From contig QNQO01005771.1 of NCBI GenBank assembly GCA_003290165.1, positions 159,239 through 223,238 of the forward strand: 64,000 nt of DNA. Reading direction: 5' to 3'. The notes beneath the pieces were generated by a model that was not told the DNA's origin, searched no databases, and worked only from the letters and a program-made list of their open reading frames with translations. Within the stretch, counting starts at the first letter, position 1, and the number at the start of each line of letters is the position of its first letter. Below, piece by piece: positions 1 through 10,361 of the stretch. The DNA comes from Berberis thunbergii. Its lineage: Eukaryota; Streptophyta; Magnoliopsida; Ranunculales; Berberidaceae. The position numbers were made by a program, and so were the translations under genes.

Positions 1-218
1 ACATGTTCTTTTCTCCGACACTAATTCCTTGTTCAAGGATCTACAGTACAGAAATGGGAAAATAAAAGAGAAAGCCCTGAAGAATGCATGAATTTACGCA
101 CTTCGTGAGCCAAAAATGGATCAGTAGGATTTAGAATGGCAGGATGAATACCAACTGAGGGATATTAAATCGATCATGCCATTGAGTTGATAGTGGAAAC
201 ATGCTTTCCACTAGCTAG

Positions 219-422
219 CTAGTGACCAGGACCACGCCGGCTTGGACCTGAATAATCTAGACCGTAAAAAGTAGTGTCTTTCTCATCATTCACCGTCTGA
301 TGATGAGTATGGTTACCCTTCAAATGCCTTGCATCTGCTACCATAGTCGACGAAGAGAGAATAAGGAAGAAGATGAGGATGGAGATGGTGTTGATTGCAA
401 ACACAAGGTATTGGTTCTTCAT
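219..422 (-). CDS. PIP/PIPL-type secreted signalling peptide precursor (copy 1)
   Basis: A 67-residue single-exon precursor. Residues 1-31 form a signal peptide with a hydrophobic core rich in I, F and L, ending at an ADA site before RHLKG. A short polar variable region follows (HTHHQTVNDEKD). The last ten residues are SGPSRRGPGH, the hallmark of PAMP-induced secreted peptides and PIP-like peptides (SGPS, then G.GH at the very C-terminus). In Arabidopsis the PIP1 precursor is cut to a C-terminal peptide that is sensed by the receptor kinase RLK7 and amplifies immune responses; related peptides act in lateral-root spacing. Prolines of the motif are usually hydroxylated. A TATA box lies about 75 bases upstream. 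The protein is closely related to the one at 10070-10258, sharing its MKNQYL start and NTISILI core. Family assignment is firm; the exact member and function are inferred. Confidence 0.85.
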   Translation of the reverse strand: MKNQYLVFAINTISILIFFLILSSSTMVADARHLKGNHTHHQTVNDEKDTTFYGLDYSGPSRRGPGH

Positions 423-494
423 TGTCTTTGTAGATTATTGTTGAAGTTGGTGATGGAAAATGTGTAGTAGAGACGTGAAGGGAATTGAAAGGTC

Positions 495-502
495 TTATAT
501 AA
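495..502 (-). promoter_or_regulatory. TATA box of peptide gene copy 1
   Basis: TATATAAG read on the minus strand, about 75 bases upstream of the ATG at 422. The distance suits a short leader. The duplicate gene has the matching element at about 10353-10361. Confidence 0.6.
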
Positions 503-1273
503 GGGAGGGATGGACTTTATTTTCACCTTGTTTAATTTGGTTCAACTGTAGTCAGCTGGTTATTCTTTTACACAACACTACATTCAAATACAAACGCATG
601 TGTTGTTAAGTTTGAAAACTTGGAATGGAATAACATAGTCAAGTAAACCAAGTTTTGTCTAGGCAACCTGATTTTAAGATTTTTTTTTGTCAGGTTTGGT
701 GATTTTTACACTTTTATTCGTTAATTTTAAAACAAAACTACAAACATTATTTATAAAACGAGGCGAAGTGTAAAAAAAATCCAAAACTTAACTAAAAAAC
801 TTGATTGCCTAGATTTGGGGTATTGTCTGACTGAGTCAGGAAACGTTTTTGTTCCATCAATCTTCTTAATATTACAACAGCAACAACAACAGCAACCATG
901 ACAATTGTTAAATAGTGTATATCTTTTACATGAAGGAATATTTTATGAACTGAAATTTCTAATAAGAAACTGAATCAATATTAGATGGTATTAGTTGTAC
1001 TTATGTTTGATTAATAAATTAACCTGACTAATAATGACAATATTTTAGGGTCTACGTGGAAGGGACAAGTACCCATTTTTTCTGATGTGATTGAAGCTAA
1101 AATGGGCTGGCCTAAATTGAATGGAATATTTGAAGATTGCGAGAGAAGATAAAGAAATGACATGGAATAATGTTATGTATGTTCATAGATTCAATTTAAA
1201 TTTGACGTACATTTTGTTCAGTTCAAATGGAGGCAAATTATTTAAGACTGTTTTCAAAAAATCCATAGTCTTG

Positions 1274-1417
1274 CCAATGGTGTTATGGTTAGGGTTGTGT
1301 GGGTTTATCACCCGTCTACAGCATGGTTGTTTTTTTATGGTGTTGACCTGTAGATCACACTTTGTTGATAGGTTATGAAATCTTATAAAAACCCAATTCA
1401 CTTTCCAAAAAAAAAAA
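1274..1417 (+). mobile_element. tRNA-derived SINE, plus orientation
   Basis: Begins CCAATGGTGTTATGG, the same head as the copies at 9098-9263 and 1985-2158 (reversed). It keeps the shared body (GTTGACCTGTAG, then TTGTTGATAGGTTATG) and ends in a run of A. The region that should hold the internal promoter has decayed. Overlapping open frames on both strands here are not genes. Confidence 0.6.
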
Positions 1418-1574
1418 TCTTCAGGATTCAATTAAATGTCTTTTAATGGTTGAATTGAGGATCAATATCCTTTAAAATACAATTTTTCTATCACTGGGTA
1501 CATGGGGAGGAACAATTATCACTGGTTTATGTCGCTAGCCGGGTTTGAATTTGTGACGTGTAATTTTATCTGTC

Positions 1575-2345
1575 ACACCTCTACCAACTTTACTATTACC
1601 AAGGATTGTAAATTTGTTTTTCGAGTTAATTTTGGTTTCCTGATTTTAAGAAATATTTCGGTGTGTACAAAAAAACGTAAAAATTTTGAGGATGAGTGAA
1701 ATATATAATGAATTTTGAGAGTATATTAAATATGTGAAAAATAATATGCAAGTAAATAAATGTATTAAATGAAATCAAAATACCTATAATTAGAAAATCA
1801 ATAAGTAGTTTAAAAAATCAACATATAAGTAGAAGAAATGATAATTAGAAAATTAGGAGTGATTTCAAAAATTAATAAATAATTAGAATAAATGATAATT
1901 AGAAGAAAAAAAAATTCTAAATTTACGGAAAAATCTCTAAATTTTTTGAAAAAAATACTTGAAAAATGTAAATTTTAGTAGTAGTTTTTTTTTTTTTGGA
2001 AAACGAGCTGAGTTTTTATAGGATCACATAACCTATCAACAAGGTGTGACCTACATGTCAATACCATAAGAAAGTAACCATGCCGCCGGCGGGTCTTGAA
2101 CCTAGGACGTGAGGGATAAACCCACACAGCCCTAACCACTCGACCATAACATCATTGGCTAGTAGTTGTTTTTTGTATTTTTACAAAAAAAAACCCTGAA
2201 ACTTACAAAAAAATCTCGAAATTTTTCGAAAAAAACCCTTGAAAAATGTAATTTTTTCTTTTGATTTTTTTTTTTGTAATTTAAAAAAAAATCTACAAAT
2301 TTTCGTATAATTTTGCGAAATCACAATCCTTAGTTGGTACACCTT
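1575..2345. mobile_element. AT-rich non-coding terminal-inverted-repeat element (copy 1), with a nested SINE
   Basis: The left end reads CTACCAACTTTACTATTACC then AAGGATTGTAAATTTG. The right end, reversed, reads GGTGTACCAACTAAGGATTG then TGATTTCGC. These are imperfect terminal inverted repeats. The inside is AT-rich with no coding signal and resembles 39650-40190 in the opposite orientation, for example the shared TTAATTTTGG and CTGATTTTAAGAAAT stretches. The superfamily is unclear (Mutator-like or other MITE). A SINE is inserted at 1985-2158. Confidence 0.45.
1985..2158 (-). mobile_element. tRNA-derived SINE, minus orientation
   Basis: On the minus strand it reads CCAATGATGTTATGGTCGAG, TGGTTAGGGCTGTGTGGG, then CCTAGGTTCAAGACCC, which is a plausible A-box and B-box pair of a tRNA-like promoter. 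It ends in a long A run (T run on the plus strand at 1985-1997). Same family as 1274-1417 and 9098-9263. Confidence 0.7.
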
Positions 2346-2576
2346 TGGCATACAAAAATGTTAATTTCGGTGTAAAAGTAAATGAGTTATGTAATCATAA
2401 AGCCCTCATTTGAAGGCAAGTAAATTGAAATTCTGTGAATTACTTTTCTTGCACATCTACTTGACTACATCTAAGTTAAGCTTATATTATAGCTTAATTA
2501 TATCATCTAAACTGAGTTCTTTCTAACTAAACTACCTTTCTGAAATAATTATCTACTTCAATGGTTTGAAATCTAA

Positions 2577-2983
2577 GGGCGTGTTTGGTTAGCCTATTGA
2601 CCGTCGTAATGTAATGGTTTGACCATTATAATGTAATGGGTCAAAGGCATTTCTGCGTTTGGTATCACATAAAACCATCGTAATGGTCATTCTCATTACA
2701 GATTTGGTTGTAATGGTCATTCCTACCTCCCCCCTATGAATGGCCATTACCATTCCCATTGTAATGGTCAAAGTTGAATAGTGACCATTTTTATCCTCCT
2801 CACCCTCCTCCATTTTAACTAAGTGAGGGTATTTTTGGAAATAAATTTTACATTACCACCTTACTATTTTAAAAGTATACCAAATATACATATTCCCATT
2901 ACCATTTTCATTTCCATTACCATTACCATTTCTATTACCATTCTCATTCCCACTCCCATTCCATCGAGTAACCAAACGAGCCC
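2577..2983. mobile_element. Tourist-like (PIF/Harbinger) MITE
   Basis: A 407-bp element with terminal inverted repeats GGGCGTGTTTGGTTAGCC and, reversed from the right, GGGCTCGTTTGGTTACTCG. It is flanked by TAA on both sides, the 3-bp target duplication of PIF/Harbinger. The inside holds CCATTACCATT-type simple repeats and no transposase. Confidence 0.75.
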
Positions 2984-3819
2984 TAAGTATTTGTGAATCG
3001 ATCATTAGGCCTGATTTAGATGTACCCATATGTCAAAAAGTTTGAATTTTATAATTTTTATAGTTATCCATATAGCAAGCGAGATTTGGTTAGACAATTC
3101 GACAAATATTTCCTTTTTGAGTTTTGACCAAAATCAGCTTCAAACACTACTCTAGCTCCATTCCTGAATTACCATTGAACAGAATTCTACAATTCAAAGT
3201 TCAAAATCCATGACCATTTGTCACAAATTGAATGTCATTTCAACAGTCCATAGCTACCACCACAGAAACATTAAACTCTATATTTTCTCCCTGTAAGCAT
3301 ATTTAGAGAACCAGTACCAATTGTTACGCAAATTTTTATTGTTTGATTGTCTATTTATTGAGATGAAATTAATTTTTTATAAAACTATTTTTTCATTATT
3401 CATGAGAATTCAAGTTCAAGGGAAGACATCGAAATCAAATTTACAAAAACAATTTTAATTTTCATGTCTATTTTTCATGCAAGCAAACAGACCCTAAACA
3501 TATATATTTTTTTAAATATACATTCTATCCTTCTCCTTTATTTGATACTTAAATCATTACAACAAAATGCGCTTTGATTTATTTAAAAAATCACCTATTT
3601 AGTTTGTTATAATTTTTTTTATATTAATATAATTTAAGGAGATTTAAGAGTACCTTGACTACATTTAATGATGACGAGGATGCTGACGAGCAATGATTTA
3701 ATTTTAAGTTGAGTCCAAGTCCATATATAATGAGTGTGCACCTTATCAAATTTGATAGCGATGGTAAAAGGGGACCAGCTCACTAGCTACCTTTCTTGAA
3801 TTTTCAAGGAGTGATACTA

Positions 3820-3925
3820 CGGTGCCTGACCTCAGTGCCTGATTTTGTGTCTGGTGCTATCAGGCACCGTAGGATTGCATTGATATAAAAGTTAACATTT
3901 ATCTCGATGCAATCCTACAGTGTTT
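3820..3925. repeat. Small fold-back sequence with two nested stems
   Basis: GGTGCCTGA is matched by TCAGGCACC about 30 bases later, and GTAGGATTGCATTGAT is matched by ATCTCGATGCAATCCTAC about 20 bases beyond that. Together they can fold into two hairpins. It may be a remnant of an inverted-repeat element; no coding content. Confidence 0.45.
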
Positions 3926-4069
3926 GGTTTGCACTAGGCAAAACACCAAGCATAAGCCCGGTGCACTTAAAAAAAACCCATTTCCAAGAGTTAGTTAGAT
4001 TGGGAATTGAGAAATTTTTGTATGGTACTTATTTTGGGAGGCAAGGAGGCCAATGAAGTTAGGTTTATA

Positions 4070-4659
4070 AAGGGTTGGGCACGGGACAGGATGAGACGAT
4101 ATCATCTCATCCCGTTTATTCGGGATCGAGACGGGACGAGTAGGATAGACCTCACCCCGATCTCATCACATCTCAAATGAGATCGGGACGGATTGAGCAC
4201 GTACTAAATAGTTCTTCAATAAAAAATAACAAAAAGAGTTTTATCTCACATTACTCATACACCAATATGTAAAATTTATATACATATAAGTTACATCATA
4301 AATAATAATATATATTAAATAAATAAATATTAAACTTTTTTAAAGGCAAATAAATATTAAATTTCATTTAAAATTAATGATTCAATTCATTTAGATTTCA
4401 TATAGAATTTCATCTTACATTGATTTAATTTCAACACATCCTAAACTTTAATTTAGAAGAGTATTTTGATAAAAAATAATTATTATTATTATTAAATAAA
4501 TAAATTCGAGACGGGACGGGATAGGCAAGATTGAAAATTTTCATCCCGATCCCATCCCACTTTAGATTGGGACGGGATCGGGATGAGTTTGATCAATCCC
4601 AAAATGATCCAAAAACATCAGGACAGGTTCGGGATCGCGGGATGGGATGCCCACTCCTA
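4070..4659. mobile_element. hAT-type MITE, copy 1
   Basis: A 590-bp element flanked by the perfect 8-bp duplication GGTTTATA (4062-4069 and 4660-4667). Ends read AAGGGTTGGGCA and, reversed, TAGGAGTGGGCA, which is typical of plant hAT ends. The inside is AT-rich between two blocks rich in CGGGACGGGAT and its complement. A diverged second copy lies at 47030-47632. Confidence 0.8.
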
Positions 4660-4699
4660 GGTTTATATTCCGTGTTGGACTTGTTCATAGTAATCATAA

Positions 4700-4880
4700 C
4701 TATCGGTATTAACATTCCTTACTTTCTAACATCTTTCATTCCGCGAGATGAGAGTGATTGGTATGAGAACCAACTTAACCAGTCTAAAATGAAGCCATGA
4801 AACACGATACTTACCCCAAATTCCGCAAGAAAGATACTCCAAACAAATTTAGAGAAACGACAGTGAAGAAGCAAATGACT
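4700..4880 (-). mobile_element. Short LINE-derived fragment
   Basis: The minus strand encodes a stretch similar to the one read at 5440-5560 in the LINE just to the right (FGVSIVFHGFILDWLSW here, FGLVLMFQGLILDWLSWW there). It is a second remnant of the zinc-binding tail of a LINE reverse transcriptase, with stops. Confidence 0.45.
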
Positions 4881-5097
4881 TAAATATCGTTTTTTTAATT
4901 AATAGTCTCTATTTTTTTTTTTCTATTTTCATTTTTCAGTCTATCATCGTTAATTAACAATTTTATTGCCCTCTTGCTGCATTTACATTGGGATTGTGTA
5001 TCATATTTGGATTTTTTTTCCAAACTCGACTTATTAAAGATAAGAAAGAAAACAAATGACAAAGGGAATCATTCCTACAACAATGAATGTCAAGACA

Positions 5098-5233
5098 AGC
5101 CAATGGCATGACAGCTCAACAGTTAGAGCTTGGCGGATGGTACCACTAGGTCATGGGTTCAAACCCAGCTTGCGGCATCTTTATGGGTTCTGAGATCCTA
5201 TAAAACCCTACTTGTCTTTAAAAAAAAAAAAAG
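5098..5233 (+). mobile_element. SINE with intact 13-bp target duplication
   Basis: Flanked by GAATGTCAAGACA at 5085-5097 and 5234-5246. Internal tRNA-like promoter: AGCTCAACAGTTAGAGC and GGTTCAAACCC. The tail ends in a 12-base A run. Its body differs from the 1274/9098 family, so it is a second SINE family. It sits at the 3' edge of the LINE remnant. Confidence 0.8.
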
Positions 5234-5246
5234 GAATGTCAAGACA

Positions 5247-7530
5247 CCATGAATGTGTCAAAAACCAAGTCCCTGAACAAATTACAAGTCGAATCCATCC
5301 TCCACAATAATTCCCTAATCTTGATAAAGATAGAATGCTCTGATTTGTTGAGCCATTAAAAAACCCTCATATTTCTCTCTTTCCATAAACACCACATGAG
5401 AACGTGAGGAACCCTACGCCATAACTACTCCGCTCGCCGGAAAGGATTAGCTTGGGACCACCAACTTAGCCAATCCAAAATGAGACCTTGAAACATCAAA
5501 ACCAAACCAAATTCTGACAAGAAACTGCGGATTAGAATGAATCTCATAATGAGAGGCAGCTAACATATCAGAAAATTCTTTCACCGAGAAGCCCACACCT
5601 TTACCCTTCACACCAAACTATCAGGGCCCTCCGAGAGCATTTGACTATCCAACAAATGCATTAATTTGCTACCTCATCTAGTTCCTCAGTATTTATGGGT
5701 CTTCGAAAGGAAATATCTCAAGAATCACCATTAAATCAAAAATTGTTAACTCTCCCATGTTTTTGGTTGTTAATGATAAACAACATTGGAAATAGATCCT
5801 TCAGAAGTTGGTTGTTACACCAAGAATCATGCCAGAAAGAAATGAGATCACCATTGCCACATCGAAGTGAGGTGTGGGGGTAGAAAATACTTGCACACCG
5901 AGAGATGGACTTCCACAAAGAGCATCCATAGAGGGAGTACTTAGTTCTCTTATCCTACTTTCTTCTATTGCGCCCATATTTATCAATGATGAGCGATCTT
6001 CATAAATTGTCATCTTCTTCTGCAAATTGCCAAAGCCACTTGAAAAGTAAAGCAAAATTGAAAGTGATCACTTGGCGAATGCCCAATCCACCATGAAATT
6101 GGGGATAACAAATTTTATCCCAACCCACTAAATGCATCTTTCTAGAGTTTTGAGTGGAACCCCAAAGGAAGTCGCGCATGATCTGTTCCATCTTGGCTGC
6201 TATTGAAAAGTGAACCTTGATAAGATACAAAATGAACACAGGGATAGAAGTCAAAGTGGATTGGACAAGAGCTAATCTGCTTACTTTTGAAAGGAATTTA
6301 CGCTTCCAAGACGCTAGTCTCGATTCCATCATTTTGATCGTCTCATTCCACACAGCTTTACTTTTAAAACTAGCACCCAAATGCATGCCCAAGTACTTAA
6401 CTGAAAACTGACCCGCTGCACAACCAAATAAACCCACCAACTGCTGCAGATGAGGGACATCTCCAATAGGCAACACCACTGATTGTGAAAGTTGATTTTT
6501 CAGACCTGAAATAACTTCGAACCAAAGCATAATTCTTTTTAGAGCAAGAACCTGATAAGAAAATGCATCACAAAAGAGGATAGTATCATCCGCATACTGA
6601 AGGAAAACTACCCTCTGCGACAGAGAACCATCTCACTAGGCCAACATCAACCACTTTAAGAATCATTTGAGTTAGGTCTTCTACTGCTAAAATAAAGAGA
6701 AGATGAGATAGAGGATCACCTTGACGCAAGCCTTTAAAACTATTGAAAAACTCATGCAGCTGACCATTAATCTTCAGTGAAAAATTGGTTGTTGATCTAC
6801 AAGTGTGAAGCCAATGCATCCATTTGGAGTCAAACCTCGTGCGAGCCATTACCAAATCCAAGTATCTCCAAGAAACATTATCAAAGGCTTTAGAAAAATC
6901 TAAATTGATAACGAGCCTTGAAACTTTTTTTTTTTTTCTGAAATCAATAATTTCATTGGCAATCAAAGGGCTATCAACCACCTGTCTTCCACTGACTGCT
7001 GCACTCTGAAAAGGAGAAATGACTGAATGAAGAACTTTTTTCAATCTATCAGCCAACACCTTAGCAATGATCTTATAGGCCTCATTCAAAGTATTGAGAG
7101 GTCTAAAATCCTTGACTGTCCGCACTCCCACACATTTATGAATAAGCGAGATGATATTGGTTTTCAACCGCCAATCCAGAAAATTTCTAGAGTTAAAATC
7201 TTCAATAAATTTTAGAAAATCAACTTTGATTACCTCCCACATTTTCAAATAGAATACCATTGAGAAATCATCAAGACCTGAAGAAACTTCATATTTGAGC
7301 TCTTGCATTGCCGCTCGAATTTCCATCTCTGAAAAAATTCCAACCAATGAGGTAGCCATAGACTAGGAGATTGACTTAAAGGTAATTCCCGAGAAAAAAA
7401 AGTCGTCACTTCTCATTTTCATAGAAACACTCTTTGAAATGAGAAATCATGCGTTCTCTGATTCTAATTTCATCCACTACCAATTCCTGCCTCATGCTAA
7501 GAGCTTCAATAGAGTCTATACGTGGTATGA
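5247..7530 (-). mobile_element. Decayed LINE (non-LTR retrotransposon), ORF2 remnant
   Basis: Read right to left on the minus strand. 7440-7500 has the segment before the polymerase (IRERMISHFKECFYENE). 6590-7359 has the fingers and palm of the reverse transcriptase, including LVINLDFSKAFDNVSW and GLRQGDPLS. QYADDTILF follows at about 6560-6600 in another frame. 6000-6530 has the thumb (QFSVKYLGMHLG, ESRLASWKRKFLSKVSR, HGGLGIR). 5740-5900 has FRCGNGDLISFWHDSWC-like sequence, and 5400-5480 a zinc-binding tail. Several frameshifts and stops make it inactive. No endonuclease domain is seen, so it is also 5' truncated. Confidence 0.85.
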
Positions 7531-9097
7531 CTTTTTGTTCATTTTAGTCAGTTCAATCGCTTCAATAGACTTCATATTTGGATTGATTTCATCAATATCT
7601 ATGGTGTGACTTTTTGTTCATTTTAGTTATTAAAAAACCAAGTATGATTCATTTTCACTTTCTTGCCTACCACAACCAACATAAATAAAAATTCCATGCT
7701 CACACATGGTTGTTTGAAAGTGAGAGCGACCCGATAGATTTCATTCGACAAGAAATTTTTTTGTCGTAAAATTTAAATAGAGATCAGGTGGATCACAATA
7801 TATTTAGATAACAAAAATAAACTAGAAGTTAGCTTTTTTAAAAACACATTTTTGACTTTCTTATAAAAAAAAATGTCGTGTGCTTGCTCTGCCTAAACTT
7901 TCAAATACAAACTGTTTCAGTTCAGAACTTGAAATAGAAATCAATTATGATCAAAGCCCAAAAGGACTGAAAAATTTGAACTACACAAATACGTATGTGA
8001 AACCATTTGCGTCAAAAGACAACTGGCCATAAAATGTGCATGTATGCCAACAAATGAAAACTTTTCATGGTTTGGTACTGAGTTGCTTTCATGGTTTGGT
8101 ACTGAGAGTTGCCCCATCTCTTCTGTTTTTGCATCGTGTGTTATAGCAACTAGTAGTCCTTTTCACAATGCTTTTCACATAAAAGCTTTTATTGTTCGAA
8201 AATTCTAGAGAGCCAGGTCTCTAGCACTAGAGAGGCTCTCTCGCCGTGTGTTTGTGTTTGATTGTTAGATTATGAGGATTTTTAGGATGATAGAGGGTAT
8301 TGAGGCTCTCTGTGTCTTCTCTAGCTCTCTAGATCGATTCATGATTGTTTCTTCTCCTCTATGAGCGCTAGGGTTGAAAGTCAAATCGATAGTTCAAATT
8401 TTTTTTTTCCTCAAATCGAGAATTGAATCAATTTTTAGCAGTTTTAAATTTTTACACCGAAATTGAACCAAACATTAAGAAAACTGAACCGAAATTAAAC
8501 TGGTCTTAATTTATATATATTGCAAACCGTATCGACTGACTAAATATAACTAAAACCAAACTGAGACTAAATTAAACATATTATATTATTTTACATATTA
8601 TCATGTATATTCCGTTGGTTTAGTTTTAACGATTAAAATCACTTAAAATCAAACCAATCAATTTGATTTTGATCGGTTCAACTGATTTAGTCGATTTTTG
8701 TTCAACCCTAACCTGCGCTGCTAATCAGCTTCAGTGTTTCACTATAGCTTAGAGGCACCGACATTTCTACACATCACGTTCTTTCTTGTAACCAGATTAA
8801 TTAGTTTTTATTCTAACACATGGCACAATTCACATGGTGCCAACTGTTGATTAGTAGTTAAGCTAACCTCACAGAAAGTCTTAAAGAAGAAAGACCGCGT
8901 AGAAGGAGGGTGTAAAGAGTGAGTGCAATTTGTGTGCATGTGAAACGGTTTGTTTCCAAACTCAAATTGAGAAAATGTTAGTGATCGAGTGCATGACAAT
9001 TAGTCAATCAATCTTCTGTTATAATGCCACACACTTTTTACATCTACATACACTAACATAATTAGCTAGTTTTCATGAATAACTTCGAAATAAGATG

Positions 9098-9263
9098 CCA
9101 ATGGTGTTATGGCTCAGTGGTTAGGACTGTGTGGGTTTGTCCCCCACGTCCTAGCTTTGAATTTCATCTGTGGTATGGTTACTTTTTAATGGGTGTTGAC
9201 ATATAGCTCGTCCAATTGATAAATTATAGGATCCTTAAAAACTCAACTCGCCTTCCAAAAAAA
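9098..9263 (+). mobile_element. tRNA-derived SINE with target duplication
   Basis: Begins CCAATGGTGTTATGGCTCAG and continues TGGTTAGGACTGTGTGGG, so the A-box-like start is better kept than in the copy at 1274. Ends in an A run. AATAAGA occurs just before the head and again after the A run, a likely target duplication. It lies between the two halves of the segmental duplication. Confidence 0.7.
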
Positions 9264-10069
9264 TAAGACAAGCTACTAACTTCCTCGTGATCATAACTAT
9301 GTCAAGATTGTGTATATTTTGTAACGATCTGATCCACAGAATACTATATTATCCGCTAAGGTCTGAATTTAGTTTGTCTTACAAGTATGATAACTGCGAT
9401 TTGCATTTGGCGAAGAATATATAGCACATTTTAAGAAGTAAAACAAACACCTCCTAGTGAAGGTACCAAAGTATTGTTGTATTTGCCACTGAGGAACCTT
9501 TTATTATGATATCAGTGTGTTCCAATACATATTGCTTAATTTTGTATACCCATTTTAAGAGCTAATCTCTCAAAGTAAAAAAGGAATACAACAATAGAAT
9601 TTTTTTTTATTTTTTATTTTTTAAATTTAAGAATTACCAGCTGAGCTAACAGCAATTACCACAATTTCTTATCCATTGGATGACAATTTAAGGTCTGTTA
9701 GACTATGTTGAGCAAGCCCTACATATTCTAACAAGGTCCGTCTCTCAGAAAATTATTGGCTAAATAAAACTTTAGGTGAGTGCAAAGTTCAAATTTGTTA
9801 CTCATCAATTCTAGATTTATAATTAGATTAAGTCACTAACAGTTCTAGTCAGCCTTATTTGTTGGCCTTTTTTTCTATAACATATTATTTTCTCACGTAT
9901 ATCCTTCTTATACAAATAGACCTAATGTATATAATGAAAAACTAAAAGATAGACAAAGGCGAATGCACAGATTTATGCACTTACACAAAATAAAAATGGA
10001 TCAGTAGGACAACACAGCATGGCTGACTGGTATCATGAAATTATGCCATGGAAAACATACATCCATTAG

Positions 10070-10258
10070 TTAGTGACCACGTCCACGTTGGCTTGGACCT
10101 GAATACGCTAGTGCAAACATGGTACCTTCAATGCTGTTCAAGTGAGCAGTTTGGTGATCCTTCAATTGTCTTGCATCTGCCATGAAAGAAGAGAGGATCA
10201 GGAAGACTATAAGGATGGAGATAGTATTGATAGCAAATATAAGGTATTGGTTCTTCAT
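10070..10258 (-). CDS. PIP/PIPL-type secreted signalling peptide precursor (copy 2)
   Basis: A 62-residue precursor. The open frame extends upstream to a Met at 10366, but I start at 10258 because MKNQYL aligns with the start of copy 1 and is followed at once by the signal peptide (hydrophobic core to about residue 28, ending ADA). The extra 36 upstream codons overlap the TATA region. The C-terminus is SGPSQRGRGH, keeping SGPS and G.GH of the PIP/PIPL family. Between signal and motif is a short polar region (RQLKDHQTAHLNSIEG). Paralogue of 219-422 by tandem duplication. Compared with copy 1, the tail has Q for R and R for P, which could change receptor affinity or processing; that is inference. 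Predicted role: apoplastic peptide sensed by a receptor kinase of the RLK7 type. Confidence 0.85.
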   Translation of the reverse strand: MKNQYLIFAINTISILIVFLILSSFMADARQLKDHQTAHLNSIEGTMFALAYSGPSQRGRGH

Positions 10259-10352
10259 TGTTTTTGTTGTTGCTTTGCTCAAATGGACTTGCTGATTATA
10301 AGGTGAAGTTGTTGGTTTAGAAATGCTGTGAGATGGGCATAGAAGGGTGTAC

Positions 10353-10361
10353 CTTATATAG
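10353..10361 (-). promoter_or_regulatory. TATA box of peptide gene copy 2
   Basis: CTATATAAGG on the minus strand about 100 bases upstream of the ATG at 10258, equivalent in position to the TATA box at 495-502. It lies inside the upstream extension of the open frame, which supports the downstream Met. Confidence 0.55.

Larger units (their letters stand above)
60..9000. repeat. Left half of a tandem segmental duplication
   Basis: This block and 9940-17130 share a colinear series of similar segments read by eye: the peptide gene and its 3' flank (80-420 vs 9950-10258), its promoter (430-580 vs 10260-10470), and 1000-1110 vs 10690-10780, 2450-2575 vs 11095-11210, 3030-3240 vs 11260-11470, 3640-3760 vs 12088-12180, 7640-7710 vs 15690-15790, 7930-8200 vs 16640-16880 and 8720-8960 vs 16890-17100. 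Unmatched parts of this half are mostly transposons. Gaps and substitutions are many, so the event is old. Exact ends need an alignment. Confidence 0.75.

Noticed and set aside
5098..5233. tRNA gene suggested by GGTTCAAACCC
   Set aside because: The cloverleaf is incomplete; the A tail and 13-bp target duplication show a SINE.
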